Source of the DNA: an uncultured Woeseiaceae bacterium
GTDB taxonomy: Bacteria > Pseudomonadota > Gammaproteobacteria > Steroidobacterales > Woeseiaceae
Assembly (NCBI GenBank): GCA_945788625.1
Contig: CALZMQ010000012.1
Span: forward strand, 50,065 to 114,064
DNA: 64,000 nt
Reading direction: 5' to 3'
Shown here: in pieces, positions 34,539-44,700 of the stretch
Layout of the letters: each line of letters starts with the position of its first letter
Position numbering within the stretch: position 1 is the first letter of the stretch
Program-made: the position numbers and the translations under genes
Notes under the pieces: model-generated
What the model saw: only the letters and a program-made list of their open reading frames with translations
Told to the model about the DNA's origin: nothing
Databases searched by the model: none

Positions 34539-35465
34539 TTATGCCTGCAGTGCTTTTTGCAGGCTGTCGTTGTTTTCAATGAACGAGACGGGGGTGCCCT
34601 TGTGAATGCGGCGCACGAGGCCGGCAAGGACCTTGCCTGGGCCGCATTCGATAATCGACGTAGCGCCTGCCGCAATCATTGCCTGCACGGTTTCGACCCA
34701 GTGTACCGGTCCGGACACCTGCCGGGACAGGCGTTTGCGAATATCGGCCGCATCGGCATACGGTTTCGCGTCCGTCGCCGCCACGACGGTGATAGCGGGC
34801 GTGCGAAACTCCGCCTCTGCGAGTTGCTCACTCAGGGCCTCACCGGCGGATATCATCAGGGACGAATGCGAGGGCACGCTGACCGGCAGTTTTATTGCCC
34901 GCCGCGCACCGGCCGCTTTCGCCAGGTCGACGGCGCGATGCACCGCATCAGCGTGTCCCGCGAGCACGACCTGGCCGGGTGAATTGAAATTGACAGGCTC
35001 AGCGATGCCGATGAGCGACGCTTCATCGCACACCTTCCGCACTGACTCATCGTCAAGGCCGAGAACGGCCGCCATCGCTCCGACTCCCACCGGTACGGCG
35101 CCCTGCATTAGCTCCGCGCGTCGGATAACCACGTTCAAGGCATCGGCAAAACTGACGGCACCTGCACATACGAGTGCTGAATACTCACCAAGACTGTGTC
35201 CCGCCATCTGCACGGGCTGCGAGCCGCCGGCCGCCTGCCACGCGCGCCAGGCGGCGACTCCGGCCGTGAGCATCGCCGGCTGGGTGACAACCGTTTCCGC
35301 GAGTTCGTCGGCCGGTCCGTCCTGAACCCGTCGCCATAAGTCATAACCCAGCCGCTCACTCGCTTCGGCATAGGTTTCCTGAACGCAGGCGAATTGCGAC
35401 GCCAGATCGGCCTGCATGCCCGGCGACTGCGACCCCTGCCCGGGAAAAACCATTGCGATAGTCAA
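34539..35465 (-). CDS. fabD: Malonyl CoA-acyl carrier protein transacylase
   Basis: The 308-residue transacylase loads malonyl groups onto ACP. It opens with FPGQGSQSPGM, has the nucleophile Ser in MAGHSLGEYSALVCAGA, VNFNSPGQVVLAG, the catalytic His in SVPSHSSLM, and CGPGKVLAGL. The TTG at 35465 is the best start because GGAGG lies five bases upstream and the protein then begins TIAMVFPGQGSQ. Upstream lies rrtA rather than the usual plsX-fabH. Confidence 0.93.
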   Translation of the reverse strand: MTIAMVFPGQGSQSPGMQADLASQFACVQETYAEASERLGYDLWRRVQDGPADELAETVVTQPAMLTAGVAAWRAWQAAGGSQPVQMAGHSLGEYSALVCAGAVSFADALNVVIRRAELMQGAVPVGVGAMAAVLGLDDESVRKVCDEASLIGIAEPVNFNSPGQVVLAGHADAVHRAVDLAKAAGARRAIKLPVSVPSHSSLMISAGEALSEQLAEAEFRTPAITVVAATDAKPYADAADIRKRLSRQVSGPVHWVETVQAMIAAGATSIIECGPGKVLAGLVRRIHKGTPVSFIENNDSLQKALQA

Positions 35466-35522
35466 AGTAGCCTCCGTAAAAGCTCGTGGTCTCGCCGGCC
35501 CTGCCGGCACCGGTGGCGATAA

Positions 35523-35551
35523 ATTATATAGACGTGACGACTCTGACTCTA
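35523..35551 (-). promoter_or_regulatory. Candidate fabD promoter
   Basis: A perfect TATAAT (minus strand, 35528-35523) lies about 58 bases before the fabD start. The -35 region is poor (TAGAGT or TTAGAG at 17-18 bases). It overlaps the end of rrtA. Confidence 0.3.
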
Positions 35552-36141
35552 ATTCGTGCCAAAAACGCGCCGATCACGCCACCGATGGCGCCATACAGGT
35601 GTGAGTCGACAACCACCGAACCTCCTGAAGCGGATTCAGACCCTGGCAGCGGCCCTGCCAGCTGTTCCCAGGCGAGCTTCGCAACCAACAACACCGCAAT
35701 GACAATGCTCTCGCGGCGACGCCTGGAGATTCCCTGAGTGACGCCGGCCGCAAGAATTCCGTGCAACAAGCCCGACAGCCCGACGTACCACTCGAGGTGC
35801 GGATTGAATACCCAGAAGCCGACGCTCATGGTTACCAGCGCAACCGCGCAGATGACGAGCCACCGCGCCCTGTCGAACAGGTCGCCGACCAGGTACCAGA
35901 CCAATGCCAGGCCGCCCGCATTCAGCAAGAAGTGCGACCAGCCGAGATGCACGAAATGACCACTGAGCAACCGCCAGACTTCGCCCGACCGTATGGCCGT
36001 GCGTTCGAAACGCAGTGACTCGCGCAGCGTCTCACCGCCGAGCAGCAATATCAGAGCGACGACCACCACCATTGCGGGCAAAATCCAGCGATCACACCAG
36101 TGCCCCTGAAGCGGATTTTCATCGAGTTTGTGTAACCCCAT
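35524..36141 (-). CDS. rrtA: Rhombosortase (rhomboid family serine protease)
   Basis: The 205-residue integral membrane protein has about six hydrophobic helices, the SHFLLNAGGLALVWYLVGD segment, the catalytic serine in GLSGLLHG and the catalytic histidine in VVDSHLYGAIGG. The short length and the DSH motif fit rhombosortase. That enzyme cleaves the C-terminal GlyGly-CTERM tail of proteins exported by type II secretion. It is divergent from a gsp operon, which supports the assignment. No GlyGly-CTERM substrate was recognised in the window. Confidence 0.8.
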   Translation of the reverse strand: MGLHKLDENPLQGHWCDRWILPAMVVVVALILLLGGETLRESLRFERTAIRSGEVWRLLSGHFVHLGWSHFLLNAGGLALVWYLVGDLFDRARWLVICAVALVTMSVGFWVFNPHLEWYVGLSGLLHGILAAGVTQGISRRRRESIVIAVLLVAKLAWEQLAGPLPGSESASGGSVVVDSHLYGAIGGVIGAFLARIRVRVVTSI

Positions 36142-36225
36142 GTTTGTTATACTGACGTTTACGTTTATTCAGAGTCAATTCAGCGGCTTTGCGGGCGATG
36201 GCAGGCCGCGCTGGAGCAAAGGGCA

Positions 36226-36678
36226 GTGAGTCAGAGATCGAGGATACAACGCGGATGTGCGCGTCAGAAGGGCTTTACGTTGATCGAGATCATGGTTGTC
36301 GTGATTATCATCGGCATTCTCGCCGCGATCGTCGCGCCGAACGTCATCGGCCGCGTCGACGACGCACAGATCACCAAGGCCAAAGCCGAGATATCGAATA
36401 TCGAAAACGCGTTGAAGTTCTATCGCCTCGATAATTTCGCCTACCCCACAACGGAACAGGGTATCGAGGCACTGGTTACCAAGCCGAACGATCCGACTAT
36501 TCGTAACTGGAAGTCCGGTGGCTACCTCGACCGCCTGCCGAAGGACCCCTGGGGCAATCCGTACCAGTACCTGAATCCGGGTAACAACAGCGAGATCGAC
36601 GTTTACACGTTGGGTCGGGACGGCAGGCCTGGCGGTGAAGGTCTCGACGCCGACATCGGTAACTGGGATCCCGAATAG
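36226..36678 (+). CDS. gspG: Type II secretion major pseudopilin GspG
   Basis: The prepilin cleavage site is RQKG|FTLIE at residue 16, with Glu at mature position 5. A hydrophobic helix follows (MVVVIIIGILAAIVAP), then the calcium-binding C-terminal region with DPWGNPYQY and GRDGRPGGEG. It polymerises into the pseudopilus that pushes folded substrates across the outer membrane. The start is GTG at 36226 with GGAG nine bases upstream. It is the first gene of a GHIJKLMN run. Confidence 0.95.
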   Translation: MSQRSRIQRGCARQKGFTLIEIMVVVIIIGILAAIVAPNVIGRVDDAQITKAKAEISNIENALKFYRLDNFAYPTTEQGIEALVTKPNDPTIRNWKSGGYLDRLPKDPWGNPYQYLNPGNNSEIDVYTLGRDGRPGGEGLDADIGNWDPE

Positions 36679-36705
36679 GATTGCACCCCCGGTGCTGTTG
36701 CCCTG

Positions 36706-37266
36706 ATGCGGTCCCATCGACAAGCGCGCGGCTTCACGCTGATTGAACTCCTCGTCGTGGTGATCATCATCGCGACCATCGTGTCCATTGCGCTAATGTC
36801 CATGAGCCTGGTCGGCGACGATCGCGAACTCGATACCGAGCGCCAACGGCTTGCCTCCCTGATCGAAGCGGCGCAGGACGAGGCCACGATGCAGGGCCGC
36901 GAGTTTGGGCTGGAACTGATGACATCGACCTACCGTTTCGTCGAGTTCGATGCATTCACCGGTCAATGGAGCGAGATCGCGTATGACGAGATGTTCGGCT
37001 TGCGCCAACTGCCCGAGGGCATAGAGTTCGAACTCTATGTCGACGACAAGCGCGTCATCCTCGATGCAAACCCGAAGCAATTCGAGGACCCGGAAGACAC
37101 TGGTATGTCGATAAGCATCGACACCTACGCACCGCACGTGTTCATCTATGCAAGTGGTGAGTCGTCTGCTTACGAAATTCGCCTGAGACAGGCGCAGCTC
37201 GATCAGCAGCTCGTCATGCGCGGTGACATACTCGGGGACATCGAGTTCGGAGAAGACGATGAATAA
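36706..37266 (+). CDS. gspH: Type II secretion minor pseudopilin GspH
   Basis: A 186-residue type IV pilin-like protein with the cleavage site ARG|FTLIELLVVVIIIATI near the N-terminus. A GspH-like beta domain follows (EFGLELMTSTYRFVEFD). It forms part of the pseudopilus tip or shaft. It overlaps gspI by eight bases. Confidence 0.9.
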   Translation: MRSHRQARGFTLIELLVVVIIIATIVSIALMSMSLVGDDRELDTERQRLASLIEAAQDEATMQGREFGLELMTSTYRFVEFDAFTGQWSEIAYDEMFGLRQLPEGIEFELYVDDKRVILDANPKQFEDPEDTGMSISIDTYAPHVFIYASGESSAYEIRLRQAQLDQQLVMRGDILGDIEFGEDDE

Positions 37267-37687
37267 GTGGATGCGGGGCTTCACCTTGCTCGAGGTAATG
37301 ATCGCTCTCACGATCGTTGCGTTTTCACTAACTGCTATTGCCGCAACGATGAATCAGATGATCGATGCCGCGAATGCAATGCGGGAACGCACGTACGCAA
37401 GCTGGATTGCGCAAAACAAGATAGCGGAACTACGACTTGCAAATGTCATTCCCGACGTGAGTTCGACCAGTGGCGAAGTCGACTACGCAAACACGCAATG
37501 GTCCTGGCGTGCCGTGGTTTCGGAGACCGGCATCGAGAATTTCTTTCGTGTGGACGTATCCGTATCCCTTGCTGGTAGCGATTACAACATCCGCACCGTT
37601 ACGGGTTTCATAGGCGAACCCGTGCCGATCGGCCAGGCAAACGGGCGGCGTTGCTCGGGCGCGCAGTCCATGGGAGCAATATGTTGA
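37259..37687 (+). CDS. gspI: Type II secretion minor pseudopilin GspI
   Basis: A 142-residue protein with prepilin site MRG|FTLLEVMIALTIVAFSL and the GspI region ASWIAQNKIAELRL. The ATG at 37259 has GGAG about six bases upstream. GspI nucleates the tip complex with GspJ and GspK. The stop overlaps gspJ by seven bases. Confidence 0.92.
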   Translation: MNKWMRGFTLLEVMIALTIVAFSLTAIAATMNQMIDAANAMRERTYASWIAQNKIAELRLANVIPDVSSTSGEVDYANTQWSWRAVVSETGIENFFRVDVSVSLAGSDYNIRTVTGFIGEPVPIGQANGRRCSGAQSMGAIC

Positions 37688-38298
37688 GGCGCTCGTCTGC
37701 AAGAGGCTTCACGCTGATCGAAGTGCTGGTTGCACTCGCAGTGTTCGGGGTACTCTCATTGCTGGCTTACATGACGCTGGGCCAGACGCTCAACAATTCC
37801 GAAATGCTGACTCAGCGCATGGATCGTCTGCAGTCGATACAGCGCTCGATGAGTTTTCTCAGCACTGAGTTTCTGCAAGCGGCGCCGCGGCCAATTCGCG
37901 CCGACCTCGGCAACGCACCGATACCGGCCCTGCAATCGAGCATCGCATCGGAATTCGCATTGCAGCTGACGCATGGCGGCTGGCCCAACTCCTCCGGCGT
38001 GCCGCGCAGCACGATGCAGCGCACGGCGTATCGCATCGAGGACGGCGAGCTCATCCGCTACTACTGGAATGTGCTTGACCGGACCGTCAACAGCGTGCCC
38101 GTCGCCACCGTCATACTCGAGGATGTCGACAGCCTCAGGTTCCGCTTCCTGCAAGTCAATGGCGACTGGACCGATCAGTGGCCGCCCTTGTCGGCGCAAG
38201 GGGCCGCGACGGGCGCCGGCCTGCCGCGAGCCGTCGAAATCATACTGACACTGACGGATGAAGGCGAACTGACGCGCGTTATCGAGGTATCACCGTGA
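37681..38298 (+). CDS. gspJ: Type II secretion minor pseudopilin GspJ
   Basis: The 205-residue protein starts MLRRSSARG|FTLIEVLVALAVFG and has the GspJ-type region FLQAAPRPIRADLGN, followed by RTAYRIEDGELIRYYW. The ATG at 37681 keeps the standard short prepilin leader. The stop overlaps the gspK GTG (GTGA). Confidence 0.92.
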   Translation: MLRRSSARGFTLIEVLVALAVFGVLSLLAYMTLGQTLNNSEMLTQRMDRLQSIQRSMSFLSTEFLQAAPRPIRADLGNAPIPALQSSIASEFALQLTHGGWPNSSGVPRSTMQRTAYRIEDGELIRYYWNVLDRTVNSVPVATVILEDVDSLRFRFLQVNGDWTDQWPPLSAQGAATGAGLPRAVEIILTLTDEGELTRVIEVSP

Positions 38299-39233
38299 GC
38301 TTTGCAATCCGGGTTCGCGGTGTGGCGCTCATCACGGCGTTGCTGATTACCGCGCTGGTGGGTTCGGTCGCGGCAAGCCTGTCATGGGACAATGCACTCG
38401 ACGTTCGGCGCACGATGGTCATGCTGTATCGCGATCAGGCAATCCAGGTTGCCGTTGGTTCGGAGGGCTGGGTGCGCTCCATCCTGCAGGATGACCTGGC
38501 GAACAGCACGTCCGATCACCTCGGGGAGATCTGGGCGACCGAGATTCCCGGCCTGCCGATCGATGCAGAGGCGGTACAGGGCGAAATATACGGCAAGATC
38601 GAAGACCTGCAGGGCCGCTTCAACATCAATAACCTGCTCGATGCCAACGGCGAGATTGACCAGCCGTTTTTCGAACAGTATGAGCGTTTGCTGGAGGCGC
38701 TTGATCTCGACGTGCGTCTCGCCGGGGTTACGGCAGACTGGCTGGATGCCGACCAGATCGAGCGCATTCCCGACGGTGCGGAAGATCCGTTGTATTCAGG
38801 CTTGACGCCGGCCTATCGAACCGCCAACCGGCCGATAGCCAGCGTTACCGAACTGGCGGCACTGGATGGAATGGACCGTGAGAGCTTCGCGATCCTCTCT
38901 CCGCATGTGACGGCACTGCCGGAGAGAACGCCGATCAACGTCAATACTGCGACCGTCGCAGTGCTGCAGTCCCTGGGCCCGAACATACGGCAGACCGACG
39001 CCGAGGGTCTGGTCTCCCTGCGCGAAGACGGCGGCTTCACTGACTACGCGGGAGTCTTCGCGCCACTGGTTGAGCCGGCGCTGCAGCAATGGATTTCGGA
39101 ATCGACGAACTTTTTTCAATTGAAGGCAGTCGTGCAGATTGATACCGTGCGCATTAGTTTGTTTACGGTGTTGTACCGGGACCAGGGCGGTTCCGGTGTA
39201 ACAATGATCTCCCGCAGCCTGGGGACCATTTAG
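38295..39233 (+). CDS. gspK: Type II secretion minor pseudopilin GspK
   Basis: A 312-residue protein with prepilin-type start RVRGVALITALLITALVGSVAA, DLQGRFNINNLLD, and a helix-hairpin-helix-like stretch (PINVNTATVAVLQSLGPNI). As in other GspK proteins, the mature position 5 glutamate is missing. It caps the pseudopilus tip with GspI and GspJ. Confidence 0.92.
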   Translation: MSFAIRVRGVALITALLITALVGSVAASLSWDNALDVRRTMVMLYRDQAIQVAVGSEGWVRSILQDDLANSTSDHLGEIWATEIPGLPIDAEAVQGEIYGKIEDLQGRFNINNLLDANGEIDQPFFEQYERLLEALDLDVRLAGVTADWLDADQIERIPDGAEDPLYSGLTPAYRTANRPIASVTELAALDGMDRESFAILSPHVTALPERTPINVNTATVAVLQSLGPNIRQTDAEGLVSLREDGGFTDYAGVFAPLVEPALQQWISESTNFFQLKAVVQIDTVRISLFTVLYRDQGGSGVTMISRSLGTI

Positions 39234-39234
39234 C

Positions 39235-40500
39235 ATGGCAGAATTTCTCGTCATTCGACTGGGCCAGTCGCCCGCTCAGGCGGTCGAATGGATCGTCGTC
39301 GATGACAGCGGCACTCGCCGCAGCGAGCCGAAGACGGGCGCGCTTGCCGCAGCCGCCCAGGACGTCGGCGGCCGGCCGGTGATCGTGCTGGTTGCGGCGA
39401 CTGATGTTCTGACGACGACGGTCGATCTGCCGATTCGCGGCGGTTCGAAACTCAAAGCCGCACTGCCCTTTGCACTCGAGGAAAGCCTCGCGGAGGACGT
39501 GGAGAATCTGCACTTTGCGGCCGGTGAACGGCGCGACAACGGCGTCCGCCCCGTGGCCGTAGTCGCCCATGAGAAGATGGTCGGCTGGTTGCAGCAACTT
39601 CACGAGGCCGGAATAGAAGCGGCGCAGATCGTTCCGGAGAACTACGGACTTGCCCGGATACCCGGCACGATGAGCGTGCTTGTCGACGGCGATTGCGTCA
39701 TGTTCAACGACGGGGCGGAAAGCGAGTTCGTATTGCAGGGCGTGCATCCTAGCGACGCTCTGGTCGCAGCGGGTTTGCTCTCTGAACGTCATGACGATGA
39801 GCAGGAGGATGCCGAGGCGCGCGGCCACCTGATCGTCTACTGCGAAACGGCGGACGAAGAACGCCTGTCACACGAATGGATCGCTTTGCGCCACGAATTG
39901 CACAGCGTAGACATCAAGCTGTTGCCCGACGGGGTGCTGCCGCGGCTCGCGATAACGGTGGCCAGCGGCAACGGCGTCAACTTGCTGCAGGGTCGCTACG
40001 GCGCCAGAACGGATTACAGCTCGCAAATCAGGCCGTGGAAAACGGCGGCGGCATTATTACTCGGCCTGTTTGTCATCGGCTTTGTCGGCAAGGGTGTGGA
40101 CTATTACCGCCTGTCGCAGGAGGAAGCGACCTTGCAGGCACAATTCTCGGCAGAGTATCGGCAGATTCGGCCCGGCGATGCGCGTGAGATCCTGGATCCA
40201 CAGAGCGTGCTCAGGTCCCTCGAACAGGGCCTGGGCGCAGCGAGCGGCCCGCAGGTCTTCCTGCCCTCCTTGCGGTTTCTGAGTGCTGCGATGGCACAGA
40301 ACGCCAGCGCACGGGTCGAGGGAATAAGTTACAGGGCGGGTGTCGTCGATGTGCGCATCACCTCTCCCGATGTCGAAACGCTCGGCAATATTCAGGAGGC
40401 GGTCAGCGAAAGCGGACGATTCGAAGCGTCGATCCAGTCGACCGACAGGGTAGCCGACACGGTTAGCGGCCGAATCCAGATTCGCGAGGCCGGCTCATGA
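39235..40500 (+). CDS. gspL: Type II secretion inner-membrane protein GspL
   Basis: A 421-residue bitopic protein with an actin-like cytoplasmic half (MAEFLVIRLGQSP, LKAALPFALEESLAEDVENLHFA), a transmembrane helix near TAAALLLGLFVIGFVG, and a small periplasmic ferredoxin-like domain. It links the GspE ATPase to the inner-membrane platform. The stop overlaps gspM (ATGA). Confidence 0.92.
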   Translation: MAEFLVIRLGQSPAQAVEWIVVDDSGTRRSEPKTGALAAAAQDVGGRPVIVLVAATDVLTTTVDLPIRGGSKLKAALPFALEESLAEDVENLHFAAGERRDNGVRPVAVVAHEKMVGWLQQLHEAGIEAAQIVPENYGLARIPGTMSVLVDGDCVMFNDGAESEFVLQGVHPSDALVAAGLLSERHDDEQEDAEARGHLIVYCETADEERLSHEWIALRHELHSVDIKLLPDGVLPRLAITVASGNGVNLLQGRYGARTDYSSQIRPWKTAAALLLGLFVIGFVGKGVDYYRLSQEEATLQAQFSAEYRQIRPGDAREILDPQSVLRSLEQGLGAASGPQVFLPSLRFLSAAMAQNASARVEGISYRAGVVDVRITSPDVETLGNIQEAVSESGRFEASIQSTDRVADTVSGRIQIREAGS

Positions 40501-40988
40501 AAGACTGGTTCGACTCCCTGGAAACTCGTGAACGCCTGTTCGTCGGTGTCGGGGCCGTGGTTGTGGCAATTGCAGTCCTTTACGGTTTCCTCTGGTCACC
40601 ATTGGACCGGAATCATGACCAGATGCTGGCCAATGTCGATCTATGGCAGAAGTCGGTAGCCAGGATCAGGCCCCTGAAAGGCCTGGCGCAAAGCGGTGCC
40701 CAGCCTTCCGGTCCTGTCGTGAACGCCAGCACCCAGGCGCCGATCATCATCGTTGACCAGACTTTGCACAGCCGTGGCCTGGAGCAATACCGACGGCGCA
40801 GCCAGCCCACCAGCAGCAACGGTATCCGGGTCGAATTCGAAAACGTGGCATTCGATGATCTCGTACTGTGGCTGGGCGACCTGAGCGATCAATACGCCAT
40901 GCACGTCCAGGCCGGCAGCGTGTCCATGCCCGCCCAGGCCAGCCCCGGGCGTATCAACGCTTCCCTCACTCTGGAGCGGACTCGTTGA
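40497..40988 (+). CDS. gspM: Type II secretion inner-membrane protein GspM
   Basis: A 163-residue protein with a short cytoplasmic start (MKDWFDSLETRERLFVGV), one transmembrane helix (VVVAIAVLYGFLWSP), and a periplasmic domain with FENVAFDDLVLWLGDL. It partners with GspL. The stop overlaps the gspN start (TTGA). Confidence 0.9.
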   Translation: MKDWFDSLETRERLFVGVGAVVVAIAVLYGFLWSPLDRNHDQMLANVDLWQKSVARIRPLKGLAQSGAQPSGPVVNASTQAPIIIVDQTLHSRGLEQYRRRSQPTSSNGIRVEFENVAFDDLVLWLGDLSDQYAMHVQAGSVSMPAQASPGRINASLTLERTR

Positions 40989-41725
40989 TTCGTTCCAGGC
41001 GAGGCCTGTTCGCGGTGGCCGCACTGACCCTGGTACTCGCGCTGATCGTGTCGTTCCCGGCGCGGATTGCCTACCGGTTGGCGTCACCCTCGCTGGTCGC
41101 CCTTAGCGGCATTCATGGAACCGTGTGGCACGGCAGCGCCGATGCCCTGGGTGCGAACGGTTTGTACTTTGAAGATGTGAGCTGGCGCATCAAGCCTCTG
41201 CGGCTGTTCACCGGGAAGGCCGTCTATCGCGTCGATGGCACGCCGGTCTCCGGCTTCGTCGAGGGAAATGTCGGCTTCGGATTCGGCGGCACGGTCAGCG
41301 TGTCGGATCTCGCCGCCTCACTGCCGCTGCACATGTTCGCAGAGTCCGTCAATATTCGGGGCCTGAAAGGCAGTGCGAGCCTCCAGTTCGAGCGGATACT
41401 CCTGCGCGACGGTGTGCCCGTCGCGGCGGACGGCGTAGCGCAAGTCGCCAACCTGGTTGCGCCGCGACTCAGCCGCGAATCGATAGGCGGCTACAAGGCC
41501 GAGTTTTTTACACAGAACAACGGCATTGCCGCGAGCATCGAGGACACCGATGGCCTTGTGGACCTTGCCGGAAGCCTGCAGGTGAAAGACGATGGCAGCT
41601 TCCAGTTCCTTGGCCAGGTGGTCGCCAAGCAGGGAGCGCCCGATTCCCTGCGGCGGCAGATCGGCCTGCTGCCGCCTGCTAACGATCGCGGGCAGTATGA
41701 AATCCGGGTGGAAGGCAGTCTCTAG
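40985..41725 (+). CDS. gspN: Type II secretion protein GspN
   Basis: A 246-residue protein with an N-terminal membrane helix (LFAVAALTLVLALIVSFPA) and GspN motifs GTVWHGSADAL and WRIKPLRLFTGKA. The TTG at 40985 overlaps the gspM stop and has GGAG eight bases upstream; the ATG at 40868 lies well inside gspM and is unlikely. It ends the operon, overlapping the convergent helicase gene by four bases. Confidence 0.87.
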   Translation: MIRSRRGLFAVAALTLVLALIVSFPARIAYRLASPSLVALSGIHGTVWHGSADALGANGLYFEDVSWRIKPLRLFTGKAVYRVDGTPVSGFVEGNVGFGFGGTVSVSDLAASLPLHMFAESVNIRGLKGSASLQFERILLRDGVPVAADGVAQVANLVAPRLSRESIGGYKAEFFTQNNGIAASIEDTDGLVDLAGSLQVKDDGSFQFLGQVVAKQGAPDSLRRQIGLLPPANDRGQYEIRVEGSL

Positions 41726-44700
41726 CAGGCGTCCATTTCGACGAATTCCTGCAATAACGGAAAATACAACGCGCAGCGCGCGTCGGTACCCGCGTATGCC
41801 CCATAGATCGCCGCGTATTTTTGCAGTTGCGCCCGGTATCGCTCGGTCTCGGCTTGCAGGAATGCGGGGAGATTGCCGCCTTCGTGCGAACTGGTCTTGT
41901 AATCGATGATCCAATGTATGCCATTGTCCACACGGACACGATCGAGCACGACGGACTCGACCTTGCCTTCGTAAACCCCGGTCAACGCAAGCTCCGCGTG
42001 CCCTCCTTCGCCGACCAGCCATCGACCCTTGTCGTCGTTCAGAACGCCGTGCAAAGCCGCCTCGACACGATTCCCGATGACGTCGCCTGTTTCATCATTC
42101 ACGCCCATTTCCCGCAACCAGCGACTCGTTACCTGCCTGCGTTCCTCCGCTGGAGGCTCGCCAGCCCGGCTTTCCACCATATGCTGCAGCCAGCGGTGCA
42201 CGATCGTGCCCGCGATGCGAGCCTCGGTGCCCACCCAGTAGAACTCGACTTCCTCTTCTTCGCGTCCAGCGTCTTCCTGAACCTCGATGCCCGGCGGTGC
42301 TGCAACGTCGGGTAATTGCCAGCCCGTGTCGAACCGGCGTAGCACGGGTTCAATCCAGACATCCTGATCGTCACCGGCCAGTTCGCCGGTTCGGTCTTCG
42401 AATGCGGCCGCGTATTGCGGCTCCAGTGCTGGCCACAACAATCGCAGCAGACTGCGGGCATCAGGTGGTTTGTAATCGTCACCGTCGGCCGAGACGCCGG
42501 TGTGCCCCATCAGGTGCAGCGTCTGTCGCGCCCGGGTGCACGCGACGTACAGCAAGCGGGCCTGTTCGTGCCGGTCTTTGCGCGCCTCGCCCAATTCGAT
42601 GAATCGATGCAGCGGATCGCGCTCGAGATCGGCGCGCGGACCAACCGGGCTGATGATCTTGCGTTCGTGCCCGTGTTCATCCGGTGTGTCGAGCCAGCTC
42701 AGGACCTTTCGGTCTGCGTGGCCGGGTATACGGCCCAGGCCGAACAAAAGGACGTGATCGAATTCGAGTCCCTTGGCCCGATGCATGGTCATGATGTGCA
42801 CCCGCGCGTTCGAGTGACTCGACACCCGTTCCAGGTCGAGCATGGACTCGAGTGCGGCAACGTCGGTCAGTGAACCGTGGCGCTCGTGCTTTTCGAGAAC
42901 GTCGAAGTATCGGTAGGCATTCCGGACCTCGTACTCGCTGTCGTGCAGGCCCGGACCTCCCAATCGGATCCAGCTGGTCTCCACGAGCTCCCTGAGCCCT
43001 TCTGTGCGACGCGGCGCGACCAGGCCGGCAAGCACGGCCCTTGCCGCCTCTATCGCATTCCTGCCCCGTTCCGACAGCGCAGCGAGCCTTTCCTCGTCCT
43101 GCAGCAACTCCCATACCGTGCTGCGGGTGTCATTCACGACAAGGGCGCTGAGATCGCTCCAATCGAGGCCAATCCAGGGTGCGCGCAATAGCGCCAGCCA
43201 CGCGAGCCGGTCGCCCTGGTGAACGGCTGCCCGCGTCAGCGCAAGCACCTCGATTACCTCGGGAAGGTCTGTCAGCCGATCGATTTCGACCGCGCGGAAT
43301 TCGATCCCGGCCTTCCTGAGCGCGGCGAGCAGGTTCGGAAGCTGGCTGCGCCCGCGGACGAGCACCGCCATTTCGCCCTCCGGGTGCTCGCGCAGCGTGG
43401 CGGCGATAAGCTCGCAGCCGAGTTCGGCTTCCTGAACCGGGCTGTTTCCGAACAGCGGGTGAACGACACACCGTCCCTCATTCGACGGTTGCGGCACGGG
43501 TACCGCCTCCGAATACGAGACGGCACCGCTGAGAGGATCGTCCCGTTCGGACAGGATGGTGGGGAAAACCGTATTGAACCAGTGGACCAGAAACTCGCCG
43601 GAACGAAAATTGCGGCGCAGCAGCAACGGCTCCAGCTCGATGCCGCCAATGCCCGATGTTCGTGCGATCAGGAACTGGCCGACCTCCGCATTGCGAAATC
43701 GGTAGATCGATTGCATCGGATCGCCGACGCAGTAGAGGCTGCGTCCGTCGCCCGGCTCCCAGCCGCCGGTCAGGGCCTCCAGCATCCGGTATTGCGCACT
43801 CGACGTGTCCTGCATTTCGTCGACCAGCAGGTGACGGACCTGGTAGTCGAGCAGCAGCGCAACATCGCCCGGATTGTCGGCCGTGCCGAGCGCCTCGCCT
43901 GCTGTTAGCGCTATCTCGATATGATCCGACACGCCCTGCTCCGCGAACAGCCGTTTCAGTTCGGAGACTGCCAGTGGCAGCAAGCGAAACAGGGCGAGGA
44001 GCACACTCCATTGCTCGTCGCTGTAGCGAATCGGCGGCAAAGCACGAACGCCATGCAGGCATTCGGGCAGATGTTCGGTATCCGCCAGTGCTTCGAGCAA
44101 CTCGTGGAAGGCGTCCTTCTGTCCGTTGTCGCCCGGAGGAAACCCCTGTCTCTTGTCGACCTTCTTGCGTATTGCTCCCGATCTGGTCAGCAACAGTTCT
44201 GCAAGCCCCTGCCACTGGGTCATGCTGTCTGCGCTTGGCGCCGGCAGACCGTCCAACCCACTCAATGCGCATATCGGATTTGACGCGGCACCGCCGTCCT
44301 GCAAGTTGCTGGCAGCGTAATCCTGGTGTTCCGCCAGCGATGCAGACAATCGCGGCGAAAACACGGCCGCTGTCTTCCGGAGATGGTCATTTACTGCGGT
44401 CTCGAGGTTCTGTTCGAATTGCTGTCTGAGCGCCAGGGACTCGCCTGAAGTCAGCAAACCGCTACCCACGAACGGCAGCCACTGGTCGCGCGTCGCGAGC
44501 ATTTGCGTCAGGTAAGCGACGTATACCTGGGTATTGTTGTCGAGATGCCGCAGCACTGCTTGAGTCGCGCTATTCAATGCCCCGCTTTCGGCCAGCCAGT
44601 CGAGCGTCGCCAGGGCCGCGTTGCGGAACAACGACCGAAGTTCGGCATCGACGAGTACGCGAACGCCGCTCGCATTCCCGGGCGAGCTCATGGGCCGCGA

